A stretch of DNA of 64,000 bases, taken from assembly GCA_023897205.1 (NCBI GenBank), contig JAHWDD010000005.1:2418001-2482000 (forward strand), written 5' to 3'. The position numbers and the translations under genes are program-made. This stretch comes from Exophiala sp. HKRS030. Lineage: Eukaryota > Ascomycota > Eurotiomycetes > Chaetothyriales > Herpotrichiellaceae. Positions 42,486 to 52,330 of the stretch are shown here, piece after piece (position 1 is the stretch's first letter; every line of letters starts with the position of its first letter). The notes beneath the pieces were generated by a model that saw only the letters and a program-made list of their open reading frames with translations, was not told the origin of the DNA and did not search any database.

Positions 42486-43524
42486 CTTGAGCAGTAGGGA
42501 CGAGGACAAATCTACAGATCAAGTCAAGGGAAAGGTGGAAGAAGAGAACGGATTGTTGTAATGGCAAAGAAATCTAGGTCAGCATTTTGTCTACAAGAAT
42601 CCGGGGACTCGTTCAAATACTCGCTCTCCAGACAATGGTCAACTGTGGGGTTGGGCTACACAGCGCGCGCAACTACCGAGGCTCTCGACAGAAAGACTAC
42701 GGCAGGATGGCGGTAAGCTGATCATACTTGTAACAGTCCCCTGACAAGATGCCGAGGTCTAAAAACACTTAGGATGCAGTTGTGGTTTGTCCAGTGAGTC
42801 GTATTATGATGAGGATGCTATGTTATATACCGAGGATCATCATTTCTTTGGGTGTGATATTGGTAGAGGAAGGGCATCCTTGGAGCAAGGGGAGAAGAGA
42901 AGAAATGACGGGGAAGTTTAGGTAGAGACAGTTATACAATACCCGTGCCTGACAAGAAGAACCAGCCCCTATTATGTGGAGTTTGTCGCTGTATCTCCTG
43001 GTCAGACATGACATTTTGGCAGACATAACAAACCTCGAAAGATTTCGTGCTTGTCTCCTTTTCCAGCTGTTATCGCAAAAGTGGTGCTCTATAGGTACAG
43101 AGTAGCAACCAGAGAGCTCTACCTGTACAAAGTACCGTATACAAAATCATTACCTCCTTGATAAACTACATCCGGCAAACCTGTGCGTCAGAACGAGTAT
43201 GCAGAGAAATCGATTTCTACGATTCAGTCAACACTTGGCGATTGCTACGCAACAAGTTTGCTACGAGGCTGGCACTCCATGACACACAGATTGGAGCCGA
43301 GAGCCCGATATACATCCAACAAGCTAAGTGGTCTCGTTTTCGCAATACTCTGTTTGCTTTACATGGTTTCATCGTCTCAAAGGTCGATGCTTCAATCGAT
43401 GGTCAGTTACAGATTCAGTCTTTGTATCATGCTGCCTGGGACCTGCAAAGTGCTGTTAGCCTCCCCCAACACACAAATTGACCTCTGTAGAGGCAGACTT
43501 GCATTTCCCTTCTTCTATCGCATT
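42486..43524. other. intergenic region, no gene seen
   Basis: A gap of about 1.0 kb between the nitronate monooxygenase start and the 3' end of the small Zn2Cys6 gene. Several frames of 60-150 codons overlap here but all fail to show codon structure or known motifs. It may contain a 3' exon of the small Zn2Cys6 gene that I could not join: a plausible acceptor (TTTGCAG) lies near 43440. Confidence 0.4.
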
Positions 43525-44171
43525 TTATGGCGGCGACCCGTCATCAAGCTGTCTTCCAACGAGCCCGTCGACGTCCAATGGCCTACTGCCAGGGTTGTTC
43601 CTTGGCACGCCGTCCTCGCGAGGCTCGCTGTCCGTTGATCGCACGTTATCTGCTGAACTAGATGTGTTCCCAGTTTCAGTGGTTGACACTGGGCCCGACT
43701 GGATGGCCAGGCTCCTCTCTTGCAGATGCTGGCTTATGGCGCTTAGGGATGAATTGTCCCGGATGAAAGATACCGTCTCCTCCACCCCCTCCTCGGAACT
43801 GTCACGCAGAGCCGTGAGCAGGTCATTGAGGAGATTACTATGGGTTTCGTGCTCCTGTATTTGGCGTTTCAATTTGGTCTTGTGCCGGCCATCCTGCTCC
43901 TGATTGAAAATACATTGCTGGGACTTTTCAACACATCTATCGCAAGGCTGTGTGCCAATACACTGTCCGCAAAATTAGCTTGCACGGGGAGAGCAAGTGA
44001 GATTAACTTGTGCCCCCCGCGACGAACCTTTCGTCTAGCTTCCTTACATCCTACACAGGCAAATGATACGTTCTTCCGAGTGCGGAAATCTGGATCTCTT
44101 CTAGGCGGCGGCGGTGGTGGAGGTGGAGGAGGACGCGATGCATTGCTGCTGATGGAGCGATAGCTCGACAT
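43525..44171 (-). CDS. Small Zn2Cys6 zinc-cluster protein
   Basis: Two exons on the minus strand: 44171-44028 and 43962-43525, giving 193 aa. The intron splits the zinc cluster: Cys39-x2-Cys42-x6-Cys49-x5-Cys55-x2-Cys58-x6-Cys65 (CVGCKEARRK, then CIGTQPCDRCVEKSQQC). Preceding it are ten consecutive prolines (residues 14-23). After the cluster a coiled-coil dimerisation-like segment follows (HKTKLKRQIQEHETHSNLL) and then a helical stretch and a disordered tail. No fungal-specific middle homology region is present, so it is either a short regulator or a truncated one whose downstream exons I missed. It is divergent from POL31. Confidence 0.75.
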
Positions 44172-44625
44172 TGAGAGGATTGCGAAGGAGACTTGTCAAC
44201 CTGCATTTTGACGGTCATGGCCATGTCTTTATATGTATCTAATTATGTCCTTTTTTGTGTCTTCATTCTAAGCCATACAGAAACCTGCATGATGCCCATG
44301 TCCGAAATATGATTCCGACATGCCTAAGATCGATGCCACTTGAAATCGCATTCGCCTGGAAAGGAAGCCCTTCGTTGGCTGGAGAATCCTCTCGTGGCCG
44401 TTTTTACCGAGGCCGTAAATACTGCCTTTGCGATTGGCTGTGAATTGTCAGCGGATGCCGAGTCTCCAGCAATGCCATTAACGCCAGTTGAACGCGTTCG
44501 TGCGCGTCTCGTGTAGAAACCAATTAATTTATGCTCGCACGGTTACCACGATCACCAGGCATACTCTCCCCGCAACAAGTGCCTTTAAACTTGAGAAAGG
44601 TCATCTACGTTGATGATACATCGCA
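44172..44625. promoter_or_regulatory. shared promoter of the small Zn2Cys6 gene and POL31
   Basis: 454 bp between divergent starts. It includes ACGCGT at 44492-44497 (listed separately). No other element was assigned. Confidence 0.5.
44492..44497. promoter_or_regulatory. MCB-like ACGCGT element upstream of POL31
   Basis: An exact MluI cell-cycle box core, ACGCGT, 129 bp upstream of the POL31 start. In yeasts this motif recruits MBF to S-phase DNA replication genes, so its position fits a replication polymerase subunit. A six-base palindrome can occur by chance. Confidence 0.4.
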
Positions 44626-46161
44626 ATGGCACTGACCGACGGTTTACTGCGGCCATGGCAAAAGGACGAGAATGCCCAGGAGCAAACTAGAGTGTCAAGC
44701 GACTACAATCCCCTCTATTCCTATCGTCTTTTACGAGGAGAAAGCAAACACTATGTGCAACAATATGGCGACATGTACTTCTTACGACTTGCGAAACTCA
44801 AGCCTGCCGTCGAAGCAATCGCCGCCGAAGATTGGGATGATTTTGAGATCGCAGGCGAAAGAGCCCAGAGGGTAGAAAGAGTGCTGGATGTCCGACAGGG
44901 TCAATTGTGTTGGGTCGTGGGGACAATATACATGGACATGCCTTTGAAGCCCAATATCCTGGATGACATTTCGAAAGACCACTGGGTCGCTGCGCCACCA
45001 CCGCAGCATCCTTACTATTCCGAGAACGGAGACACTCAAGTGATGCTAGAGGACGAATCTGGTCGTCTGCGATTGACCGGGACAACGTTGAAGAACAGCA
45101 TGTTGGTCACCGGTGTCATCGTGGCAGTGCTAGGGACGGAAAACGCCAATGGAGACTTCGAAGTGTTGGATCTACACGTCCCAGAACTGCCGTCACAGCC
45201 CAAGAGATGGGAGGGAGATGAAGAGGGAGGGAAAATGGACGTGGACCAGCCAGCGAAAAAGATTGCAGTTCTGAGTGGCCTGAACATCTCAGGTACCGAC
45301 GCAGACACTTTGACGCTCTCCTTGCTCACTGAATTTCTGCTGGGCGAGTCCTTGGATACGGAAGACAGACAAGAGGCCAGCACGATCTCACGCTTGATCA
45401 TTGCCGGAAACTCTGTCGTTCCCGAACTTGCACCTCAGCAGCCAGTAGCTGAAGACCCCAAAAAGCCCGGGAACAGGAAATACGGCTACGATGCGGCATC
45501 GTACAATCCTGTCCCAACTGCTCACCTTGACCAGTTCCTTGCTGAACTCCTCCCAAGCATCCCCATCACACTCCTCCCAGGCGATCAGGACCCGGCAAAC
45601 GTCAGTCTACCGCAACAACCCATTCACCCTGCGATGTTCCCTCACTCACGAGCATATGCGACCGCCAACGTAAGCGATCCTGAAGCCGACCAACCTGGGT
45701 GGCTAGACAGTGTCACGAATCCTTGGGACGGCGACATCGAGGGGTGGCGATTCATGGGCAACAGTGGTCAACCTGTGGACGACATTCTCAAATATGTCGA
45801 CTACGGTGGTCCCTACGGCAAAGGGGCTGATGGTAGGCTAGAGGTCATGGCTAGTATGCTGAGATGGCGGTGCGGGGCGCCTACAGCGCCAGACACATTG
45901 TGGTGTTATCCGTTCCAGGATCGCGACCAGTTCGTTATCGAACAATGTCCACATGTCTTCTTTGTCGGCAATCAACCGCGTTTCGACACTACCGTTATAG
46001 ACGGACCCGAAGACCAACAAGTTCGCCTAATCACCATTCCCAAATTCCACGAGACCGGCGAGCTCATCCTTGTGGACACGAAAACCCTCGAGGTCGAGTT
46101 GATCAAGTTTGATATCCACGACGCAGCATCGCAACTCAACGGCCATTCTAAGCAAGACTAA
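44626..46161 (+). CDS. POL31: DNA polymerase delta small subunit Pol31
   Basis: Intronless gene of 511 aa. It is the second subunit of DNA polymerase delta (POLD2/Cdc1/Pol31), which links the catalytic subunit to Pol32 and, in Pol zeta, to Rev3. It begins with an OB-fold region at about residues 45-215, with the conserved NPLYSYRLLRGESKHYVQQYGDMYF and LCWVVGTIYMDMPLKPNIL. It continues into the inactivated phosphodiesterase-like domain at about 230-460 (VAVLSGLNISG-like AVLSGLNISGTDADTLTLSL, DPANVSLPQQPIHPAMFP, FMGNSGQPVDDILKY, TAPDTLWCYPF and ECPHVFFVGNQPRF-like). An MCB-like site lies upstream. A NAT9-like gene follows on the same strand after 107 bp. Confidence 0.95.
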   Translation: MALTDGLLRPWQKDENAQEQTRVSSDYNPLYSYRLLRGESKHYVQQYGDMYFLRLAKLKPAVEAIAAEDWDDFEIAGERAQRVERVLDVRQGQLCWVVGTIYMDMPLKPNILDDISKDHWVAAPPPQHPYYSENGDTQVMLEDESGRLRLTGTTLKNSMLVTGVIVAVLGTENANGDFEVLDLHVPELPSQPKRWEGDEEGGKMDVDQPAKKIAVLSGLNISGTDADTLTLSLLTEFLLGESLDTEDRQEASTISRLIIAGNSVVPELAPQQPVAEDPKKPGNRKYGYDAASYNPVPTAHLDQFLAELLPSIPITLLPGDQDPANVSLPQQPIHPAMFPHSRAYATANVSDPEADQPGWLDSVTNPWDGDIEGWRFMGNSGQPVDDILKYVDYGGPYGKGADGRLEVMASMLRWRCGAPTAPDTLWCYPFQDRDQFVIEQCPHVFFVGNQPRFDTTVIDGPEDQQVRLITIPKFHETGELILVDTKTLEVELIKFDIHDAASQLNGHSKQD

Positions 46162-46268
46162 CGTTCCGGAAAATCTTCGGATAATCTCAAGAAATACTTT
46201 GCAAACTCTCTGTCGGTCTATTCCATGTCTGTTTTCCACAACCCTACAGACGCCAACGCTATGGGATA

Positions 46269-47103
46269 ATGCGCGTTAACGAGCATACCGGTTAGTGACG
46301 CTCAAATCTGTGTCCGCGATGATTGTTTTGACCATCCGCAGCTGTTTCGACGGCACAGGTGCTCTTGGTGCCTTACTCGGCACATCACGTACCAAGATAT
46401 CATGTATGGATGAAAGATCCAGTATGGGTTTACCCTGTTGTTGGTGCTTGGCATGGATCTCACATTGTGTCAGGAAATCCAAGAAGCCACTGCTTCCGAA
46501 CCATTGACACTGGACGAGGAATATGACATGCAACAGAGTTGGCGGACCGATGCAGATAAATTGACTTTTATTGTGTGTCGGCCAGGGGAGACCGAGACGA
46601 CGATCCGTCATGGATCGCTCGACGTTGATGCAATGATTGGTGACGTGAACATGTTCATCTCAATTACCGAAGACGACGCAGGCTCCCAACTTCTCGTCGG
46701 TGAACTCGAACTCATGATCGCCGAACGCAGTGAGCATCGCAAGGGGTATGGCCGAGCCACGCTCTTGGCCTTTGTGAGATACATAGTCACCAACGAAGAG
46801 CGCATACTGCAGGAACTCATGTCTGATCAGACACATGCTGCTGCCATTGAGCCTCGGCCTCGGTCTCGGTCTCGACTCGACCACTTCGCCGTCAAGATAG
46901 GTCAGACGAATCACGGCAGCATTGCACTCTTTGAGAGCTTGGGGTTTTGTAAAACGAGTGACTCACCGTCGTATTTTGGAGAATACGAGTTACGGCTCGA
47001 GAGGGACAAGGTCGATGGGCTTTTGGGCTCTAACTCGAGGATGGGTCGATTCTTGGAAGGATACGTGGAGATGGAGTACGTGTGTCCTGAGCATACGAGA
47101 TAG
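46269..47103 (+). CDS. NAT9: NAT9-type GNAT acetyltransferase
   Basis: Three exons: 46269-46290 (22 nt), 46342-46421 and 46474-47103, giving 243 aa. Exon 1 encodes only MRVNEHT; the next two exons continue AQVLLVPYSAHHVPRYHVWM and EIQEATASEPLTLDEEYDMQ. These match N-acetyltransferase 9 (NAT9), a GNAT-fold protein; the acetyl-CoA-binding loop is the EHRKGYGRATLL segment. In animals NAT9 has been linked to microtubule stability; a fungal substrate is not known. The gene starts only 107 bp after the POL31 stop, so its promoter probably overlaps the POL31 3' region. An ATG inside exon 3 would lose the conserved N-terminus, so the spliced start is preferred. Confidence 0.85.
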
Positions 47104-47526
47104 ACAGATTACGGAAATGTTTCAAGACCCGTGAAGAAAGTCCTCATTTACTTCTTGGCCGTGATATTTTCTCTTTTCCTTTGACTTGGGTTTCATTTCG
47201 GATTTTTTCTTTGTCTAGCTTTTTGAGTACCTAGCTAGGTAAACGCTCCCCTCCTTCTGTCTGTCTGCATATCCCGCGACTGCGAAACCGAATATCGCGT
47301 GCCCTGGTGTGATACAAAAAGGGGGGGGTCGAAGTCGCCGACGAGTCGAATGCGAGAATCGGGGTCGCGTCCGAGCGAAAGTCAAGATCTTTCAAATTCA
47401 CTGTTTGCAACGCTGCCTCTCAGGCATTGGATTTGATGTCCTCTCGTCGCGGGCTTTTCTCGGAATCGTATTGACCAGACCGGACCAACCACCCGTCCTC
47501 CGTACCACGGGAAGGTGACTTTTCAT
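47104..47526. other. convergent 3' flank of NAT9 and RPL38
   Basis: 423 bp between converging stops, presumably two 3' UTRs. T-rich segments (47170-47220) and a run of G near 47325 are the only features seen. Confidence 0.45.
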
Positions 47527-48328
47527 CTATGCCTTCTTGGCCTTTTTGTTCTTCTTGCTGATCTCTTGGAACGGCATGGCTAGGAGAGGAGCAAACGTCA
47601 GTAATGGTGTTCGTATCCCGTCGCATTTGTGGGAAATTGCCATGGTATTCAGGGCCGTTTCGATCCAATTCCTCTGGTGTCCTCTTGCGCCGGTCCGTCG
47701 CTGTGTCGAAAGATATCTTTGGTCTCTTTCCAAATCATAACGTCACTTGATACCTAGTCTTCCGAGGTATGAGATATCCCTTTGCTCTTTTTGACACTTG
47801 ATGTTTTTAATTTTTCCTCCTCCTTCTTGCTACCACCGGGCAACCACAAAAATGGATATAGAGTTTTCGAGAATACGTGGGAGGATATTCAGAGAGAGAG
47901 AGAGAGACAGAGAGACTCAAAAACTTACTGGGAGGCAAACTCTGCTTGATCTTGTCGGCCTTGTCGCTATCCTTGAGGATCAAAGTGTAGAGGTATCTCT
48001 TGCATCGAATCTTCATCTTGATGTCCTTGCTCTTGGAGGATTTCATGAGTCGGGCACCTGTAAAAGTCGGTAGGACACACTGGAGGTTAGCAATTGACAT
48101 GGACATTTCTCGTCTTGCGTTCTCTCATTCTTCTCAAGCCACCAACAACCTAGCTAGCTAGTCAATGTAGACAATGTCGCCACCCCTTCTTTTTTTTTCA
48201 ACTCGTCGACGCCTTCCCCCCTCCAAAAAAGCAAAACAAAATTCCCACTTTTGTCACAACGCACCTTTGGCATCCTTTCTCCGGGCAATCTCGAGGAACT
48301 GCTTGATATCGGTGGTTTCGGAAGGCAT
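47527..48328 (-). CDS. RPL38: 60S ribosomal protein L38 (eL38)
   Basis: Three exons on the minus strand: 48328-48265, 48057-47929 and 47579-47527, giving 81 aa with consistent phases. The protein reads [20 protein letters not shown], then after intron 1 [21 protein letters not shown], then [16 protein letters not shown] and a Lys-rich end (KKNKKAKKA). This is ribosomal protein eL38 of the large subunit. Its introns (207 and 349 bp) are longer than others in the window, as is usual in fungal ribosomal protein genes; intron 2 contains a short (AG)n tract near 47891-47907. Frames overlapping this gene on either strand are chance. A pyrimidine-rich leader (near 48180-48240 within intron 1) is present. 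Confidence 0.93.
47891..47907. repeat. (AG)n tract in RPL38 intron 2
   Basis: Eight uninterrupted AG units, with a further AG-rich run to about 47915, inside the second intron near its donor. Confidence 0.85.
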
Positions 48329-48859
48329 CTCGGAAGACTTGCGTGTGCGTATTTGTCGATCTCGTGACAAAAAAAGCGGTCGGGATCTCTGGTACTCGTC
48401 GTCAAAGGTGTGTCGAAAAAGGTGGTCGGTTCGAATGCGCATACACAACCAAAGACGGGCTCAAACCAAAATCCAATTGTGGGCTTGCAATATTCGGGTC
48501 CCCACTTATTTTTCGCCGAAGGAGTCGCGAGGGTATCGTCACGTGCGGGGTTCTCACTGACTGACCGACTGCAAGGCTGAGGTGTAGCCTTGTCGCGGAG
48601 TACTCGATACCTGCCTTGGGTATTAGCCCACGATAAGTCCTCTCTCCCTCTGCTCGAAAGTAGTCTCGTATGCAACAGTGCCTGGAAACTGATCGCCATA
48701 GGTAGCATGAAGGTAGTAGGACGACTTTGGAATGTCAAATGTGAAGAGACATTCCATATCATGTTCACGCTAAACGCTACACTACCTAATATGCCATGCC
48801 TCGCTGAGTCAAATCTCGAAACCCCAAAATCCTTCAAGGTACAGAGTACTTGGTTCCAT
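48329..48859. promoter_or_regulatory. RPL38 promoter region
   Basis: 531 bp between the RPL38 start and the UBX4 stop, both on the minus strand. It holds the RPL38 promoter and leader. A 227-codon minus frame that crosses it overlaps RPL38 exon 1 out of frame and is not a gene. Confidence 0.5.
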
Positions 48860-50392
48860 CTATTTCTTGCTCAATCCCTTCAACCACTTTGGCATCTTAG
48901 CCTTGCTTCCTCCCCCTTCTTCAGATTTCGTGTCCTTTTTACCCACATTCACCTTTGTTCCTGGATCCCTGTCGTCATCTACAACGCCAGGAATGTCTAG
49001 CACTCTCAGCTCTTGAGCCTGAGATTGCAACTCTTCTCGTAATACTGACTTGGTGCTTCTCGCTTCCACACTAGCTTTGTTGTCATCCCAACCAAAGTTG
49101 ACCAGTACCCGACCTCTGAGAAGAAGATCGCTGATAAGCTTCTTACTCGAATCGTCCGGTATCAGTTCATTCTTGCCTCGGATACCAGGATTTCTCAGGA
49201 TGAACGGTTCCGATCTCCACCGCGCAGCCAAGCACTCTCTGACGAACTTGTATAGATCTGCTGCCGTGTCGAGTTGACCAAATTTCGTACTTGCTGCGCT
49301 TTGATCTGGAAAACGGATCTTGATCTCGACGTCCTTCACCGCAGCCCACTTTGCGGCCTCTTCCTGTTCCTGCGCGGCCAATTGGGCGTCGGTAAGTAAT
49401 CTTGTGTTTCTACTATTCTGCTGCAGCAGCTTTTGGTGCACATGTGCATGCTCAACCGTAGGTGTGTAATCTGAATCGTTGTGGAGTTGGCGAGCGGCAG
49501 CCGGTGTTGACGAGCTTGGCGGTCTGAAGACGGAGACTGGGCGACTTGTAGTATTTGTTATCTGCTCTGGTTGAGGCTGTGATGGGGCAGCAGGTTGGGT
49601 CTCTTGATGAGATTGTGCGTGAGCAATTGATGACTCAGGCTCCGGTGTAAATATCGGTTGGTTGACGGCAACTGAAGATTCATCTCGCACAGGGGTTGTG
49701 TCCGGGTTGGTTTCAGAGGGAGGGCCTTCTACCGATTCAAAATATCCCCGAATCTGGAGCATAGCCTCTTCTAATGGTGTTTCGGTTGCACGGAAACTAA
49801 GCCTTAGCAATGCAGAGCCGCTGTTGAAACCAAGCTGGGCCAGGGTCTTTTGCAAATCAGTCAGCGAGGATAGCTCTCGGTTCATGACCTGGACCACCGG
49901 TTGTTCATAGTATAGCCTCCCAGCACCACTCTGGGTTGTTGAAGGGATTCCTCTTGCAGTGAAGTTTCGAGAACCACCTCCCTCTTCAAACTTTCTGAGC
50001 ACTTTCCATAACGTTGTGTCACTGGGAAACTTGTCCGTCAATCTTCCATTAGGTATCCCCGTCGCTTCTGAATCGGGCACTTGTAGAGCTATGGAGACGA
50101 CACCGGCTGATTTGGAGAGTTGGACGAGTTCCAATTTAGCGCCGGAAGAAAGCCCAGCGAGTCTGATCGTTCTAGAGAGGTCGACCTGTTTATTGCTGTG
50201 TCTGGTAGAATTGTTAGACGTGGATGTTGGCGACTGCGGGTTTGCCAGGACTCACTTGAGACCATACTGGGTTGGAGAGAGATTCAGTTTTGTACATGCT
50301 TCTTCCAAGACTTCACTTAATGGTTTCGTCGGGGTGGTTTTGATCGTTGCACGTCGGAGACTCGAGTCAATCACCACGACGTGGGAAGCCAT
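48860..50392 (-). CDS. UBX4: UBX-domain Cdc48 cofactor Ubx4/TUG
   Basis: Two exons on the minus strand: 50392-50256 and 50201-48860, giving 492 aa. Exon 1 starts MASHVVVIDSSLRRATIKTT and encodes the TUG-type N-terminal ubiquitin-like domain, which continues into exon 2 (KQVDLSRTIRLAGLSSGAKL). A long Ser/Pro/Gln-rich linker follows, then a UBX domain at about residues 335-415 (VEIKIRFPDQSAASTKFGQL, LIPDDSSKKLISDLLLRGR and VLVNFGWDD). This architecture matches yeast Ubx4 and animal ASPSCR1/TUG, which bind and remodel the Cdc48/p97 ATPase used in ER-associated degradation. Proteasome genes PRE7 and PUP3 are in the same window; PUP3 is divergent and 530 bp away. Confidence 0.92.
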
Positions 50393-50922
50393 ATTCGACT
50401 CCTGGCAAGGCTGGGGTCAAGATGAGGTGGGGTTGGGTTGAGATGAGGGAGGTTCCTGGCAGGTGTTGCCGTGCGGCTTTGTGAATGTTGGAAGAGAACT
50501 TGGCTTGCTAAGATGACAGGTAAAATAGAAGAGTCTAGAAAAAGAAGGAAAAGCGAAGTATCATTGCATTGAAATACAGTACAACTCGTTCTGGATGTGT
50601 GTTTGAGTTCCTCCGCAGCGGCGGCGACAAGTGCCTTAGTCGAAGGCAGACGAACGATGACATAGCGATGATTTGCCAGCCTTGGGCTTAGAATCAGTCA
50701 CGCTTATTGGTCGCCTCTACTTGAGGCCTCCGGGCAAACTAACTGTAATAACGCGTTAGCAGCAAGTGCCTGCGTTTGTCCGCAATCCCAATCCCATCTC
50801 TCAACTCCATTGTCTTCAAACACTCTCCCTCTCTACTACAACGATTTCTTGAAGCTTAAGGCCCCTTGTTGTTCGTGATTGTCTTTCGTCTTATCGTTCT
50901 CTACAAACCAGAAAAGTCCAGA
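50393..50922. promoter_or_regulatory. divergent UBX4/PUP3 intergenic region
   Basis: 530 bp between divergent starts of two genes of the ubiquitin-proteasome system. It contains an inverted CCAAT (ATTGG, 50706-50710), ACGCGT at 50751-50756, and TTTGCCAGC at 50672-50680, which differs by one base from the yeast proteasome PACE element reverse complement TTTGCCACC. The last is suggestive only. Confidence 0.35.
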
Positions 50923-51737
50923 ATGGTAAGCTTCCTCCGCCAGCACATGAACTTCAAATGAGATCGGACACTGACACTTCTTTCTCCCTCAGAGCTCTCC
51001 GTTCGATATCAGTATGTCCTGGCCTCTTTCGTGTCCGCAAATGGGCCACCTTCTAACCTATATCTCTGTACAGATGGCGGCGCTTGCGTTGCGATGGTCG
51101 GCAAGGATTGTGTCGCCATAGCCTGCGATCTCCGTCTCGGTCTGCAAGCCTTGACCGTCTCGAATAACTTCCCAAAGATCTTCCCCTACGCACCGTCCGT
51201 GTACCTGGGCTTGACGGGTCTCGCAACGGACGTTCAGACGGTCAGCGACACGTTCCGATACAAGGTCAACATGTACAGACTACGAGAGGAGCGCAACATT
51301 TCACCACAGACACTCGCCAATCTGGTCTCGAGCAGTCTGTACGAGAGGAGGTTCGGACCCTGGTTCGTCAGCCCAGTGCTCGCTGGCATCAACCACACGA
51401 CCGGCAAACCGTTCATCTGCGGCTTCGACAGTATAGGTTGCATTGACTTTGCCAAGGACTTCATCGTGGCCGGAACAGCAAGTGATCAACTTTTTGGTAC
51501 TTGCGAAGGGTTGTGGGAGCCGGACTTGGTATGCTGGCGATTTTTTGATTCACGGAGTGTCAAGAGACAAAGGCTAATAAAATCAAACAACAGGAACCAG
51601 ATGACCTTTTCGAAACCATTTCACAAGCTCTTCTGAATGCCGTGGACCGAGACGCCCTCTCCGGTTGGGGTGCACACGTATACATCATCGAGAAAGACAA
51701 GGTGACCAAACGATTACTGAAGGGGAGACAAGACTAA
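50923..51737 (+). CDS. PUP3: 20S proteasome subunit beta3
   Basis: Four exons: 50923-50925 (only the ATG), 50993-51011 (19 nt), 51074-51528 and 51594-51737, giving 206 aa, the same size as yeast Pup3. Joined, it begins [19 protein letters not shown], then [14 protein letters not shown]; other family segments are [66 protein letters not shown] and the C-terminal [12 protein letters not shown]. It is a structural, catalytically inactive beta subunit of the 20S core. An exon made of the start codon alone is unusual and is raised as a finding. A 110-codon frame after the stop has no ATG and is not a gene. Confidence 0.95.
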
Positions 51738-52330
51738 TCTCGACCCATTGATTCAATACTATCATCACTCACACACTCCCACTGACCAGGAAGAGGAATT
51801 CTGTGTTGAAGTAGACTTCTGGATCAACACCTCCGGCACTTATCTCGGGATAGACAGCAAGCTTGGCGGATTGATCTGTATGTTTGGCAAAAAAGAGAGG
51901 AAAATCCGCTGGTCACTGAAAGCATACAAACCGGCGTCGATCGAGGGACTAAGTTACTTCGGGCGCAGAGGCGCAATATGCATTGATGGGGGATCAATTC
52001 TGGGTTTCAAAAAGAGGCAAAGCTCTCTCCGACTGATCGAACCGGGACGTCATGAATTCGTAGCCGACACAGTGTGGTAGGGCTATAGCAGCGAAGAATC
52101 ACAATCTAACAAGACCTCTCCTACGACATGACCCAACCTAGAGCTGAGCTCTCTTTTGCGTGTGTTTTTTCCCAAGGGAACTGTGATATTCTACCGAGTA
52201 GAACTTAACTGGTGTTTTTGTATCCTGCCAATGCGAGCCCCCGATGCTATGCAAGACCAAAGTCGCAGACCAAAGTGTGTAACAGAGTACGGAACAAACC
52301 AGCGTGAAGCAAAAGAAGAGGATCCGCTCC
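51738..52330. other. convergent 3' flank of PUP3 and NAA25
   Basis: 593 bp between converging stop codons. One plus-strand frame (51748-52080) stays open but starts at TTG, has no ATG nearby and no known relatives. Nothing else seen. Confidence 0.45.

Noticed and set aside
47580..47928. Possible box C/D snoRNA in RPL38 intron 2
   Set aside because: A CTGA box D and a weak C-box-like ATGATTT are about 95 nt apart on the coding strand, but the C box has two mismatches and no terminal stem is visible.
48154..48837. 227-codon minus-strand frame across the RPL38 promoter and exon 1
   Set aside because: Out of frame with RPL38 and unlike any protein family.
50672..50680. PACE-like TTTGCCAGC ahead of PUP3
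   Set aside because: One mismatch to the yeast Rpn4 site and absent from the PRE7 promoter, so kept only as a remark.
51748..52080. 110-codon plus-strand frame after PUP3
   Set aside because: Starts at TTG with no nearby ATG, shifted against the PUP3 frame, no relatives; a stop-free run of this length is expected by chance in 64 kb.
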